NCBI RefSeq assembly: GCF_026213295.1
Contig: NC_079420.1
Span: 16,518,689-16,582,688, forward strand
Length of the DNA stretch: 64,000 nt
Source of the DNA: Gadus chalcogrammus
Taxonomy: Eukaryota > Chordata > Actinopteri > Gadiformes > Gadidae
Direction: 5' to 3'
The position numbers and the translations under genes are program-made. Positions within the stretch are counted from its first letter, which is position 1; the number at the start of each line of letters is the position of its first letter. The notes below the pieces were generated by a model. It ran no database searches and had not been told where the DNA came from. It worked only from the letters and a program-made list of their open reading frames with translations. Shown in pieces: positions 17,344-31,560 of this stretch.

Positions 17344-19141
17344 GCGAAGTCACGCCCCTTCCAGTAGAGCTCATGGGACCTATGAGATCGAAAAATATGA
17401 ATGGGTGTCAATGGAGAGAAAATTTGTATTTTCTGGTCCCAGTCTTTATATGCCCTGGATTACACATATGTTGTTTGTGGATTTAAATGATAATTTTTCA
17501 TGCAAAGAAAACTAAAAATGTTCGTGAAGAAGTTTGATAATTTTAGGTTTTATGTGAGGCCGCTTTGTGAACTACAGCTCTTCGCTGCTCTCGACGCATA
17601 TGATATACGTCACCACACCCGCACTTGGAACTCGGCACAGAGATGGCACATAACTAAAACTCTCCACATGCACCGACTTATAGTGGTTTTCACCTCTTTC
17701 TATGCTTTTATCGCCTTGAAAAAAAGGGGTGAAGTGGAGCAGAGAGATCGCTGCTGTCGAGAGCATCGAAGAGCTGTAGTTCACAAAGCGGCCTCACATA
17801 AAACCTAAAATTATCAAACTTCTTCACGAACATTTTTAGTTTTCTTTGCATGAAAAATTATCATTTAAATCCACAAACAACATATGTGTAATCCAGGGCA
17901 TATAAAGACTGGGACCAGAAAATAATTATTTTCTCTCTATTGACACCCATTCATATTTTTCGAACTCATAGGTCCCACACTGGAAAAAGGGTTTTAAGCC
18001 GTACTTCATCTGATTATTATTTTGTAATTCAATTCAAATAAACATTTTTTGTTTTATTTTTAAAATAACTTTTTTTTATTTCAAAATACTGTGAAATATA
18101 GATATTTTTAATTAGGAGCTCAATTAAGAAATATCCATTTTGACAAATGTAAAATTTTAAGGTTGTGTATTCAACTGATTAATAATTTTGTCATTCAATC
18201 CAAATATTTTTTTTTTGTTTTCTTCCTAAAACACTGTTATGTTAGATTAGGAGCTCAATTTAGAAATATTTGTTCAGACAAATGTACAATTTCAAGGTTA
18301 CGTACAAGCCTGCGCATGCGCATTAAATACAAAGACGCTTACGACTACTGGACCAAACTGCAGTGTTGCCAACTTAGCTACTTTTCAGACCCCTTTGGCG
18401 ACTTTTTTTCAAAACAGCGACAAGCGACAAATCTAGCTTATTTTTCAGCTGCTATTGGTGACTTTTGGCGACTTTTTGAGGTGAAAGCACTAGCCTTGAC
18501 CAGAGTGACGATGACTCACTGGTTCTGTGAGCTAGGACAGTCTGTCTGTGTCTGGAGGGAGGTCTGGAGTAGGTCTAACTCTGCCATTTAGATTGTTAAT
18601 ATATATTGTATATTGTGTGGCGGCAGTAGCTCAGGTGGTAGAGCGGGTTGCCGTCTTCACCAAGCTGAGTATCGGGGTGTCTTTGACAAAGCACCTAACC
18701 CTGACTGATGTCGCGATGTGATGTCGAATCCAGACAGAAGCAGTATACAAAAATATGTTATGTTTAAAAATGTTCATGTTTAAATGAGAAACAATTGTTT
18801 GATTAAATTGTAATCTTTTTGATTGGATAAAACAAATTATTTCTGATAGATATTTCTTAAATGAGAAACAATTGTTGGAGTGAATCAATATTTTTTTGTT
18901 TAGGATTTAACATACGATTTAAATGTATTAACTTCATTCAAAGAATAGAATTATACTTGGTGCCAAGTTGTATTATTTTGTTTTTATGAACATAGGAAAT
19001 ATTGTTTAAGGCAAGCTATATATTTGTCATTGGCTCAAGTTATGTAATATAGATGTGAACCATTACCCTTGTTTTTTTTAATTGGTTCAACAGAAGGCTT
19101 TTTCCAGTGCATGAGCTCTACCGGAAGGGGCGTGACTTCGC
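17344..19141. mobile_element. Long fold-back palindrome element, unit 2 (loop inverted)
   Basis: Same element, but the central segment at about 17590-17775 is the exact reverse complement of the unit 1 centre at about 10895-11080, while arms and flanks keep their orientation. Confidence 0.75.
17978..19109. mobile_element. Non-autonomous EnSpm/CACTA-like transposon, unit 2
   Basis: Same 1132-bp element at the same site, duplicated with the unit rather than independently inserted. Confidence 0.8.
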
Positions 19142-19417
19142 CACTCCATAGGTTACTCATGAGCAACCTTTGCGAAAGGGAAGGAGATAGTGGTATCCCA
19201 TAATCCTTCACGACTGCAATATTTAAAGCAACCTGCCACCGACAAAGTTTACCGACTACGCAAAGACGCATGAAAGACGCGGTAAAGCAGAAGAATAGAA
19301 GAGAAGAAAATACAATTGATAATGGATACAAGAAAATAAAATGCCAACTTTAGAAAAGGTACACGAATGAGGCTCTCTTTTGACTCACTTTATTTGTTAA
19401 AGTGTCAGTATGGTAAC

Positions 19418-20427
19418 TATAAAGAAACCCGGCCTGGATCCTGATTCCCCTAACAACTACCGCCCCATCTCCAATCTACCTTTTCTGTCTAAAATCCTGG
19501 AACGTGTTGTTGCCAAACAACTCATCACCTACCTTGACACCAACGACCTCTTTGAACTCTTCCAATCCGGTTTCCGCTCCAAACACAGTACAGAAACTGC
19601 CCTCCTCAAAGTGACCAATGACCTTCTGCTATCCTCTGACACTGGCTCCCTAAATATCCTCATCCTCCTTGACCTCAGTGCTGCCTTTGACGCGATCAAT
19701 CACTCCATTCTTCTCTCCCGTCTCGAATCCACCCTTGGCATCACTGGCACCGCCCTCTCCTGGCTTGGATCCTATCTCTCCGACAGACATCAATTCATCG
19801 CCATCAACAACTGTCAATCAGCCACTACTCCTCTCATCCACGGTGTCCCCCAGGGTTCTGTGCTTGGTACACTCCTCTTCATTCTGTACATGCTTCCTCT
19901 TGGTCAGATCCTTCGTCACCATGGACTCCGGTTCCATTGTTACGCCGATGACACACAGCTCTACCTCCCCTCCAAAACCATCAGTCCTTCCACCCTCTCA
20001 ACCCTCTCCAACTGTTTGACTGACATGAAAAATCTTGCTCATCACCTACAAGGCCCTCAACAGCCTAGCCCCCCACTACCTTGCCGACCTCCTCCATCAC
20101 CACGCCCCCTCCCGATTCCTCAGGTCCAATTCTGCCAAACTGCTACAAGTTCCACGGACTGAGCGACGGACTTGGGGTGATCGGGCCTTCTCAGTTGCTG
20201 CCACCCTTTGGAATTCACTCCCCTCCCACATCAAAGTCTCTCCAACCCTCTCTTCTTTCAAATCTGCCCTCAAAACATACCTTTTCAAACTAGCCTTCCC
20301 CACCTAACTCCCACCTTATTCTTCATGTTTAACCTCTGTTTTTCTTTTATTCCTAGTCTGTCTTACATAGTTTTGATAGGGCAATATGTAAAGCGTCTTA
20401 GAGTACCATATTAAGCGCTATATACAT

Positions 20428-20458
<31 letters not shown>
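19418..20458 (+). mobile_element. L2 LINE, same truncated copy, unit 2
   Basis: Same truncation, internal deletion and (ATT)n tail as in unit 1. Confidence 0.85.
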
Positions 20459-20459
<1 letters not shown>

Positions 20460-21716
20460 ATAGACTAGCATATCTGAGATGTATTTCAGCCCCAGGCCAT
20501 CGAGTGTCTTAAAGATTCTTGTACTGGAAGCCAATGCAAAGACCTGAGGATTGGTGTGATGTGTTCTCTTTTTGGGGATTTTGTTAAAATTCTTTCAGCA
20601 GCATTGTATGGTGTGTTTCTATTTACAGCTTTAGACTTCCTTTAAATGACTTTAGAATGTTATTCCAGCCAAAAGTACTTTGAATAGAATCTGTGTTTGA
20701 AAGGTCAAATAAAGGTTTCTTCCCTTTCCTTTACATATTGTATCACATATCAGTGCCGCAAATGAGGATGTTGTCCACATAATGGGTTATGCAACACAAT
20801 TCTAAATAACACAACACAATCAAAATTCTGTTGTACGGTCTCATAATTTCTTCATAGTAGTATCGGTCAGTCTATCAGTCATCTAATGTATATTTTTTCT
20901 TAGACATCTAAGCATTTCACAGCACAACCTTCTGGAGGTCCACAAAGATTTTAAGCTGCTGGACACTTCTAAAGCTGCAAATTAGAAGAATACTTAAAGT
21001 AAGCAGCTGATTGAACCATTGAACCCTTGAACTATGTTTCATAACTTGACACTGTCCTATCAAAGTGCTTGAATGAACTGAAAAATCAAATGAATCAACT
21101 TCATTTTATCAGAATTTCCATCTGGCTTTAGAGAACTGCACCGTACTGGGACATAATCAATCCCTCTTGGGTCGCCTGGGCGGGGTTGTCTGTTGCACTA
21201 CCCGAAACACCTGATGAACCCAGGATACAACACTGAAGATGTGTCCAGGTGCATCGCAAGATCTTTTTCTATAAAACCTCCAAAACGTGGTGCAACACAT
21301 TCTACCAAACACAAAGCAATTAAAATTCAGCTGAAGTCTGATGACCTGGGGGAAAACTGGAAGTGAGTTTGGTAGCCTGTGCTTGAATTGTATCACATAT
21401 CAGTAACGCAACTGTTGATGTTGTCCACATAATGGGTAGTACAACACAATTCTACATAGCACAACGCAATAAAAATTCTGCGGTATTGTCTCATAATTTC
21501 TTCATAGTAGTATCTGAAATCATCAGCTACAGAGGGTATAGGCTACTAGGTTAGGGCTAGCTGCAGAGACTACAGGCTAGCTGCTAGGTTAGCACTAGCT
21601 GCAGAGGCTGCAGGCTAATTGTCCGTGTGTCTGAACAGTGGCTGGAGGCCCATCTGTCCTTCCTGCAGAGCGATGTGGACGAGTACAACAAGGCCATGAA
21701 TGAGTTCTCCTCCAAG

Positions 21717-21913
<197 letters not shown>

Positions 21914-22902
21914 TTGAGGAGAGGTGGCTATCCAGATATGGAAAGTGGTCCACATTCACAAGGCATTCATTTGCAATTGTCGGCGGAGGTGCAAAGGTGT
22001 CTGGTGGGGGCTGGTGAAGAACCTGGGTCTTTTTGATGTGGGCCACAATAGCATTGTCATCTGCATATTGCAGATGACAATGCTATTGTTGCATAACCCA
22101 TTATGTGGACAACATCCTCATTTGCGGCACTGATATGTGATACAATATGTAAAGGAAAGGGAAGAAACCTTTATTTGACCTTTCAAACACAGATTCTATT
22201 CAAAGTTCTTTTGGCTGGAATAACATTCTAAAGTCATTTAAAGGAAGTCTAAAGCTGCAAATAGAAACACACCATACAATGCTGCTGCCAGAATTTTAAC
22301 AAAATCCCCAAAAAGAGAACACATCACACCAATCCTCAGGGTTTTGCATTGGCTTCCAGTACAAGAATCCGGACTCGCGAAATTATCAACGCTTTAGAGC
22401 TGTCCCATCCCTAAAGCCTTATCAAGGCTTTAGGGATGTCGAATTCCAAAGGGCATGAGGGTTTGAGTCCACACTTACAGAGCCCTTTCCGTGAGTCTGC
22501 ATCAGTGCAGACCTTACCTAAGGGAATAACCGTTCAAAGCTTTGTGACGTTTACCGCGGAGACCAAAGGGAAATTCGGAAATTAGGTAGGTAAACAACAA
22601 AAAGACGCTACTGTCAATGCCTTTTTTTAGTGAGCCAGATCATTTGGATCAGCTCACCAACAAAAGCCGGCTCTTTTGGCTCCCAAACGGCTCTTCATAT
22701 TACTACTTGTACCTTTTATATTTCAGCCAAATGTAGCCCGTTCTGACTTATGATTAGTATGTGTAGGCCAATATTCACCTAAATTATTCAATGCATCCTT
22801 TATACTGAAGTATTCAAAAGTAAAAATTATATTTTCTCAGGGCTCACTTTGGGATTGGGCCTATGTGTGTTTGTGCAATGGCCTGTGTGTGTCTGTGTGT
22901 CT

Positions 22903-23015
<113 letters not shown>

Positions 23016-23032
23016 GGCCTGTGTGTGTTTAG

Positions 23033-23319
23033 GAGCTGGTGGCTGAAGCTGAGGTCATTGGCTGAGAAGGAGGAGTGGGAGGAGCTAGAGAAGTTTTCCA
23101 AGAGCAAGAAGTCTCCAGTTGGCTACCTGGTAGGGCTCTCCCCCTCCTCCTCCTTTATGGAGGTGTGTAATATGAAGAGGAGTAATAAGTCTCTCTCCTC
23201 CTCCTCCTAAACCTTTGTGGAGGTGTGTTTGTAGAGGAGTAATAAGTACGAAGCCAAGAAGTACGTAACCAAGGTAACGCCAGAGCATATGGTCCGCACA
23301 CACCTGGCCATAGGGTTGG
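23033..23319 (+). pseudogene. vps16: vps16-like exon relic, unit 3
   Basis: Third copy, same structure. Unit 4 lacks it because that segment is replaced by MITEs. Confidence 0.7.
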
Positions 23320-24000
23320 GGGGGGTTCATTCAGTCTGTGCACGGCACCTTCTCAACGAGCCGGTGTGCGCCTGAGTCCAGAGGGGTCGCCAAAATACCT
23401 ATTCCCCACACAATGTTATTTAGTACTTCATTGATATCCGCTACGCAACGCGATTTTTTTTTTTACTGCTCGTGGCGCCCCCCATGTGATTTGGCGCCCC
23501 CCACAAATATGCCGCCCCGGGCGGCTGCCTGGTTCGCCCGTACCTAAAACCGCCACTAGGAGGGGGTGCTTGTGGATAGTAGGGGTGCACTAGACATAAA
23601 TAGGAAGCACACTCAAGAGGAGGAATGACCTCTCACACATATTTAATTAATTGTTTCAAATAACCCTGCCTCGTTAAATCAATGAGCTCAACGAGTTATA
23701 GGCTGTGTCACTATAAAATCCGTCCATGCGCGTCTAACCGCTGATAACAAGCCAGTGACAACAAGCCACCAGACAAAAACGAGTCTAGTTCATTAAAAAA
23801 GTAACTCATTGATTACAAGTCTAAACTGCAGAGAATATAAACATATTCCAAGGGGCCTTTTGAAGAAAACCTTTGGTTCTCTACAAATTCTCTTTTTTGC
23901 ATAGGAAATTTCCTTTGCTATTGAGATGACCCGGAAGTGCTTGGAGGAAAGGTGGTTCGAATTCTAAAATGTGGTGCTTCCTTTAACCCTCCTTTATCGT

Positions 24001-25844
24001 GCGAAGTCACGCCCCTTCCAGTAGAGCTCATGGGACCTATGAGATCGAAAAATATGAATGGGTGTCAATGGAGAGAAAATTTGTATTTTCTGGTCCCAGT
24101 CTTTATATGCCCTGGATTACACATATGTTGTTTGTGGATTTAAATGATAATTTTTCATGCAAAGAAAACTAAAAATGTTCGTGAAGAAGTTTGATAATTT
24201 TAGGTTTTATGTGAGGCCGCTTTGTGAACTACAGCTCTTCGATGCTCTCGACGCATATGATATACGTCACCACACCAGCACTTGGAACTCGGCACAGAGA
24301 TGGCGATCTCTCTGCTCCACTTCACCCCTTTTTTTCAAGGCGATAAAAGCATAGAAAGAGGTGAAAACCACTATAAGTCGGGGCATGTGGAGAGTTTTAG
24401 TTATGTGCCATCTCTGTGCCGAGTTCCAAGTGCGGGTGTGGTGACGTATATCATATGCGTCGAGAGCAGCGAAGAGCTGTAGTTCACAAAGCGGCCTCAC
24501 ATAAAACCTAAAATTATCAAACTCCTTCACGAACATTTTTAGTTTTCTTTGCATGAAAAATTATCATTTAAATCCACAAACAACATATGTGTAATCCAGG
24601 GCATATAAAGACTGGGACCAGAAAATAATTATTTTCTCTCTATTGACACCCATTCATATTTTTCGATCTCATAGGTCCCACACTGGAAAAAGGGTTTTAA
24701 GCCGTACTTCATCTGATTATTATTTTGTAATTCAATTCAAATAAACATTTTTTGTTTTATTTTTAAAATAACTTTTTTTTATTTCAAAATACTGTGAAAT
24801 ATAGATATTTTTAATTAGGAGCTCAATTAAGAAATATCCATTTTGACAAATGTAAAATTTTAAGGTTGTGTATTCAACTGATTAATAATTTTGTCATTCA
24901 ATCCAAATATTTTTTTTTTGTTTTCTTCCTAAAACACTGTTATGTTAGATTAGGAGCTCAATTTAGAAATATTTGTTCAGACAAATGTAAAATTTCAAGG
25001 TTACGTACAAGCCTGCGCATGCGCATTAAATACAAAGACGCTTACGACTACTGGACCAAACTGCAGTGTTGCCAACTTAGCTACTTTTCAGACCCCTTTG
25101 GCGACTTTTTTTCAAAACAGCGACAAGCGACAAATCTAGCTTATTTTTCAGCTGCTATTGGTGACTTTTGGCGACTTTTTGAGGTGAAAGCACTAGCCTT
25201 GACCAGAGTGACGATGACTCACTGGTTCTGTGAGCTAGGACAGTCTGTCTGTGTCTGGAGGGAGGTCTGGAGTAGGTCTAACTCTGCCATTTAGATTGTT
25301 AATATATATTGTATATTGTGTGGCGGCAGTAGCTCAGGTGGTAGAGCGGGTTGCCGTCTTCACCAAGCTGAGTATCGGGGTGTCTTTGACAAAGCACCTA
25401 ACCCTGACTGATGTCGCGATGTGATGTCGAATCCAGACAGAAGCAGTATACAAAAATATGTTATGTTTAAAAATGTTCATGTTTAAATGAGAAACAATTG
25501 TTTGATTAAATTGTAATCTTTTTGATTGGATAAAACAAATTATTTCTGATAGATATTTCTTAAATGAGAAACAATTGTTGGAGTGAATCAATATTTTTTT
25601 GTTTAGGATTTAACATACGATTTAAATGTATTAACTTCATTCAAAGAATAGAATTATACTTGGTGCCAAGTTGTATTATTTTGTTTTTATGAACATAGGA
25701 AATATTGTTTAAGGCAAGCTATATATTTGTCATTGGCTCAAGTTATGTAATATAGATGTGAACCATTACCCTTGTTTTTTTTAATTGGTTCAACAGAAGG
25801 CTTTTTCCAGTGCATGAGCTCTACCGGAAGGGGCGTGACTTCGC
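24001..25844. mobile_element. Long fold-back palindrome element, unit 3 (full arms)
   Basis: Same element with full symmetrical arms (GGCACAGAGATGGC on the left, its complement on the right of the loop). The EnSpm element is inserted in the right arm. Confidence 0.75.
24681..25812. mobile_element. Non-autonomous EnSpm/CACTA-like transposon, unit 3
   Basis: Same 1132-bp element in unit 3, with only single-base differences. Confidence 0.8.
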
Positions 25845-26120
25845 CACTCCATAGGTTACTCATGAGCAACCTTTGCGAAAGGGAAGGAGATAGTGGTATC
25901 CCATAATCCTTCACGACTGCAATATTTAAAGCAACCTGCCACCGACAAAGTTTACCGACTACGCAAAGACGCATGAAAGACGCGGTAAAGCAGAAGAATA
26001 GAAGAGAAGAAAATACAATTGATAATGGATACAAGAAAATAAAATGCCAACTTTAGAAAAGGTACACGAATGAGGCTCTCTTTTGACTCACTTTATTTGT
26101 TAAAGTGTCAGTATGGTAAC

Positions 26121-27130
26121 TATAAAGAAACCCGGCCTGGATCCTGATTCCCCTAACAACTACCGCCCCATCTCCAATCTACCTTTTCTGTCTAAAATCC
26201 TGGAACGTGTTGTTGCCAAACAACTCATCACCTACCTTGACACCAACGACCTCTTTGAACTCTTCCAATCCGGTTTCCGCTCCAAACACAGTACAGAAAC
26301 TGCCCTCCTCAAAGTGACCAATGACCTTCTGCTATCCTCTGACACTGGCTCCCTAAATATCCTCATCCTCCTTGACCTCAGTGCTGCCTTTGACGCGATC
26401 AATCACTCCATTCTTCTCTCCCGTCTCGAATCCACCCTTGGCATCACTGGCACCGCCCTCTCCTGGCTTGGATCCTATCTCTCCGACAGACATCAATTCA
26501 TCGCCATCAACAACTGTCAATCAGCCACTACTCCTCTCATCCACGGTGTCCCCCAGGGTTCTGTGCTTGGTCCACTCCTCTTCATTCTGTACATGCTTCC
26601 TCTTGGTCAGATCCTTCGTCACCATGGACTCCGGTTCCATTGTTACGCCGATGACACACAGCTCTACCTCCCCTCCAAAACCATCAGTCCTTCCACCCTC
26701 TCAACCCTCTCCAACTGTTTGACTGACATGAAAAATCTTGCTCATCACCTACAAGGCCCTCAACAGCCTAGCCCCCCACTACCTTGCCGACCTCCTCCAT
26801 CACCACGCCCCCTCCCGATTCCTCAGGTCCAATTCTGCCAAACTGCTACAAGTTCCACGGACTGAGCGACGGACTTGGGGTGATCGGGCCTTCTCAGTTG
26901 CTGCCACCCTTTGGAATTCACTCCCCTCCCACATCAAAGTCTCTCCAACCCTCTCTTCTTTCAAATCTGCCCTCAAAACATACCTTTTCAAACTAGCCTT
27001 CCCCACCTAACTCCCACCTTATTCTTCATGTTTAACCTCTGTTTTTCTTTTATTCCTAGTCTGTCTTACATAGTTTTGATAGGGCAATATGTAAAGCGTC
27101 TTAGAGTACCATATTAAGCGCTATATACAT

Positions 27131-27164
<34 letters not shown>
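26121..27164 (+). mobile_element. L2 LINE, same truncated copy, unit 3
   Basis: Same copy again, with GPLLF where units 1-2 have GTLLF. Pro is the usual L2 residue, so unit 3 keeps the ancestral base. Confidence 0.85.
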
Positions 27165-27167
<3 letters not shown>

Positions 27168-28422
27168 AGACTAGCATATCTGAGATGTATTTCAGCCCCA
27201 GGCCATCGAGTGTCTTAAAGATTCTTGTACTGGAAGCCAATGCAAAGACCTGAGGATTGGTGTGATGTGTTCTCTTTTTGGGGATTTTGTTAAAATTCTT
27301 TCAGCAGCATTGTATGGTGTGTTTCTATTTACAGCTTTAGACTTCCTTTAAATGACTTTAGAATGTTATTCCAGCCAAAAGTACTTTGAATAGAATCTGT
27401 GTTTGAAAGGTCAAATAAAGGTTTCTTCCCTTTCCTTTACATATTGTATCACATATCAGTGCCGCAAATGAGGATGTTGTCCACATAATGGGTTATGCAA
27501 CACAATTCTAAATAACACAACACAATCAAAATTCTGTTGTACGGTCTCATAATTTCTTCATAGTAGTATCGGTCAGTCTATCAGTCATCTAATGTATATT
27601 TTTTCTTAGACATCTAAGCATTTCACAGCACAACCTTCTGGAGGTCCACAAAGATTTTAAGCTGCTGGACACTTCTAAAGCTGCAAATTAGAAGAATACT
27701 TAAAGTAAGCAGCTGATTGAACCATTGAACCCTTGAACTATGTTTCATAACTTGACACTGTCCTATCAAAGTGCTTGAATGAACTGAAAAATCAAATGAA
27801 TCAACTTCATTTTATCAGAATTTCCATCTGGCTTTAGAGAACTGCACCGTACTGGGACATAATCAATCCCTCTTGGGTCGCCTGGGCGGGGTTGTCTGTT
27901 GCACTACCCGAAACACCTGATGAACCCGGGATACAACACTGAAGATGTGTCCAGGTGCATCGCAAGATCTTTTTCTATAAAACCTCCAAAACGTGGTGCA
28001 ACACATTCTACCAAACACAAAGCAATTCAAATTCAGCTGAAGTCTGATGACCTGGGGGAAAACTGGAAGTGAGTTTGGTAGCCTGTGCTTGAATTGTATC
28101 ACATATCAGTAACGCAACTGTTGATGTTGTCCACATAATGGGTAGTACAACACAATTCTACATAGCACAACGCAATAAAAATTCTGCGGTATTGTCTCAT
28201 AATTTCTTCATAGTAGTATCTGAAATCATCAGCTACAGAGGGTATAGGCTACTAGGTTAGGGCTAGCTGCAGAGACTACAGGCTAGCTGCTAGGTTAGCA
28301 CTAGCTGCAGAGGCTGCAGGCTAATTGTCCGTGTGTCTGAACAGTGGCTGGAGGCCCGTCTGTCCTTCCTGCAGAGCGATGTGGACGAGTACAACAAGGC
28401 CATGAATGAGTTCTCCTCCAAG

Positions 28423-28481
<59 letters not shown>

Positions 28482-28493
28482 CATAGACAAACC

Positions 28494-28959
28494 ATAGACA
28501 TCTTATAGGTAGACGGAGCATCGAATGCTACCGCCTACTGGCGCTGACGAGACGCGGGGCCGCCATCTTGGAGTGGTCATCCGCTCCACTCAGTGTAATC
28601 TGTTTGGCTGGAGCAATGAACTGTCAGCGCATTTAATGAATCATACCTCACTGAATACCACTGATTTTCATGCGGTTTTTTGTCATACGTGTAGCTATGA
28701 TAAAGGCCACATGGTTTGGCGTGTTTTATTATTCAATACTAATTATACCAATAGTACGGTAATGTTAAATCTTGCTTGTGAAAAGTAATCCCCCGATTCC
28801 TATTATGGATTGTCCGCCGCTTTGAGCAGGAATACGCTGAACAACAGCCCGGCATCCTGTTTCTGCTGCTGTTGCTGCTCCCGGTTGACCACTCCAAGAT
28901 GGCGGCCGTATTTCTCGCGTCCCAGCAGCCAATGCTCCGTCTATCTATAAGATGTCTAT
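28494..28959. mobile_element. TIR MITE in unit 4
   Basis: Inverted ends ATAGACATCTTATAG followed by TAGACGGAGCAT on both sides, with matching GCCGCCATCTTGGAGTGGTC blocks further in. No transposase. Superfamily not assigned. Confidence 0.65.
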
Positions 28960-29511
28960 TGCCGCTTTTCCACTGCATGGTACCAGCTCGACACGACTCG
29001 ACTCGACTCGACTCAGCTCGCCTTTTTTGCGTTTCCACCGCGATCTAGTACCTCAAGTGGCTGCTTTTTCTAGTACCGCCTCGCTCTAGGTTCCAAGCGG
29101 CTGAGCCGATGCTAAAAGGTGACGTCGGCAGACGGCCGGCCACTGATTGGCCAGAGAGTGTGACGAAGTCACGAGAGCGACATGGCAACCATGCTGGTAA
29201 CGATAGAACAGCCATAGTAGCGCCGCAGCCAACATATTCCACTTCTTCAACATGCCAGCTAATAATACGAACACGAATACCATCGCATCGATGTTCTCCA
29301 TTGTTGTTATGTGGGTTCTGTCCATGTGTGGGTTACGTAGGTGTTGTTTGCGTCGCGTACAAAAATACGTCACGGCCCTTTCGCGCAGACGACCCCGCCC
29401 ACGTCCCGGAGGTACTATTTGCGGTGGAAAAGCACCCGCGCTGCTACCGTGTCGAGTCGTGTCGAGTCGTGTCGTGTCGAGTCGAGCTACATGTGCGGTG
29501 GAAAAGCGGCA
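28960..29511. mobile_element. TIR MITE with GTCGA-rich subterminal repeats, unit 4
   Basis: Ends TGCCGCTTTTCCAC and its complement, with runs of CGACT/GTCGAG pentamers just inside. Directly abuts the preceding MITE. A common teleost MITE type by appearance; superfamily not assigned. Confidence 0.65.
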
Positions 29512-29761
29512 TATGGTGACAACAAGCCACCAGACAAAAACGAGTCTAGTTCATTAAAAAAGTAACTCATTGATTACAAGTCTAAACTGCAGAGAATATA
29601 AACATATTCCAAGGGGCCTTTTGAAGAAAACCTTTGGTTCTTTACAAATTCTCTTTTTTGCATAGGAAATTTCCTTTGCTATTGAGATGACCCGGAAGTG
29701 CTTGGAGGAAAGGTGGTTCGAATTCTAAAATGCGGTGCTTCCTTTAACCCTCCTTTATCGT

Positions 29762-30471
29762 GCGAAGTCACGCCCCTTCCAGTAGAGCTCATGGGACCTA
29801 TGAGATCGAAAAATATGAATGGGTGTCAATAGAGAGAAAATTTGTATTTTCTGGTCCCAGTCTTTATATGCCCTGGATTACACATATGTTGTTTGTGGAT
29901 TTAAATGATAATTTTTCATGCAAAGAAAACAAAAAATGTTCGTGAAGAAGTTTGATAATTTTAGGTTTTATGTGAGGCCGCTTTGTGAACTACAGCTCTT
30001 CGATGCTCTCGACGCATATGATATACGTCACCACACCAGCACTTGGAACTCGGCACAGAGATGGCGATCTCTCTGCTCCACTTCACCCCTTTTTTTCAAG
30101 GCGATAAAAGCATAGAAAGAGGTGAAAACCACTATAAGTCGGGGCATGTGGAGAGTTTTAGTTATGTGCCATCTCTGTGCCGAGTTCCAAGTGCGGGTGT
30201 GGTGACGTATATCATATGCGTCGAGAGCAGCGAAGAGCTGTAGTTCACAAAGCGGCCTCACATAAAACCTAAAATTATCAAACTCCTTCACGAACATTTT
30301 TAGTTTTCTTTGCATGAAAAATTATCATTTAAATCCACAAACAACATATGTGTAATCCAGGGCATATAAAGACTGGGACCAGAAAATAATTATTTTCTCT
30401 CTATTGACACCCATTCATATTTTTCGATCTCATAGGTCCCATGAGCTCTACCGGAAGAGGCGTGACTTCGC
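29762..30471. mobile_element. Long fold-back palindrome element, unit 4 (intact, 710 bp)
   Basis: Arms of about 303 bp each around a loop of about 103 bp, no EnSpm insertion. It represents the ancestral form and one of the longest near-perfect hairpins in the window. Confidence 0.8.
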
Positions 30472-30755
30472 CACTCCATAGGTTACTCATGAGCAACCTT
30501 TGCGAAAGGGAAGGAGATAGTGGTATCCCATAATCCTTCACGACGGCAATATTTAAAGCAACCTGCCACCGACAAAGTTTACCGACTCTACGCAAAGACG
30601 CATGAAAGACGCGGTAAAGCAGAAGAATAGAAGAGAAGAAAATACAATTGATAATGGATACAAGAAAATAAAATGCCAACTTTAGAAAAGGTACACGAAT
30701 GAGGCTCTCTTTTGACTCACTTCATTTGTTAAAGTGTCAGTATGGTAACTATGAA

Positions 30756-31560
30756 GCAATAGGAGGGGAATTGTATATGGCGCGTGCGGGGATCCAACCA
30801 GCCAACCATTAGATGGGCTACCATGTGTTTCTGTCCTTCCTTGGGCGCGCGCTTGCTCCTATACAGAGTAGGCGTGGACTATATGACATGGTACATGCGC
30901 TGGTGGCTGTGATCTGAGAGCACGCCTCCAGCTTCCTCATATGTGTGATGGTGCTGCCATCTTGTGGCCATGAGCAGTTATTACAGTTCATATGTTTGGT
31001 CCTGCTCCCTTGTGGCTTTGCGCGGACATTACAGCTTACGTGCTTATTTTGACATCTGGGACAACCTAAGGCAGGCACAGTCACGATGACTTGGCTCACT
31101 GTGAGCACTGGCTCACTTGATCATGAAGTGACGAGTTGCAACCATCATAGGATGAGCCGGTTGGTGAAAGGTGGAGGAGGAACAGGAGTCAGATATGTCA
31201 GCTCAGGCAGCGGAAGTGGTGGACTTGGAACGGGTCATGTTGCGTTTTTGTTTATTTAACCTTTGCGCATGTAACGTTTTCGGTTTAGTGCATGACTTTG
31301 GGAACAGTGTTGTTTCAAGGCGGCTGATGGTAAACCCATCAATAGCTACCTTTGGTTTTGGATATAATGCCTCGATTTCCCTTCCCAATAGATTGGTTTC
31401 ATTTTAGTTAAGGTTAGGGACTTCAAAGTTGGTTGCACCGACAGCGTCGTTAGGTTTGTTTATCATTTAATGCTCATGGCATTGGCCATGCGCAAGGAGG
31501 GAAGTAGTAAGAAATTAAATCAAGGTGGATACTGTTATCAGAAATCTTTACTAGAAATGT
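30756..31560. other. Unassigned sequence between array and ERV relic
   Basis: No reading frame I can support. Part may be retroviral flank (possible LTR or leader), but no matching second LTR was found. Confidence 0.3.

Larger units (their letters stand above)
27165..30755. repeat. Array unit 4, rearranged and partial
   Basis: Matches unit 3 up to the (CA)n at 28426-28476. About 2 kb of unit sequence, including the (GT)n and vps16-like relic, is then replaced by two MITEs (28494-29511). The match resumes at 29518 and continues through the palindrome without EnSpm, ending at about 30755, exactly where the other units enter the L2. Confidence 0.88.
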
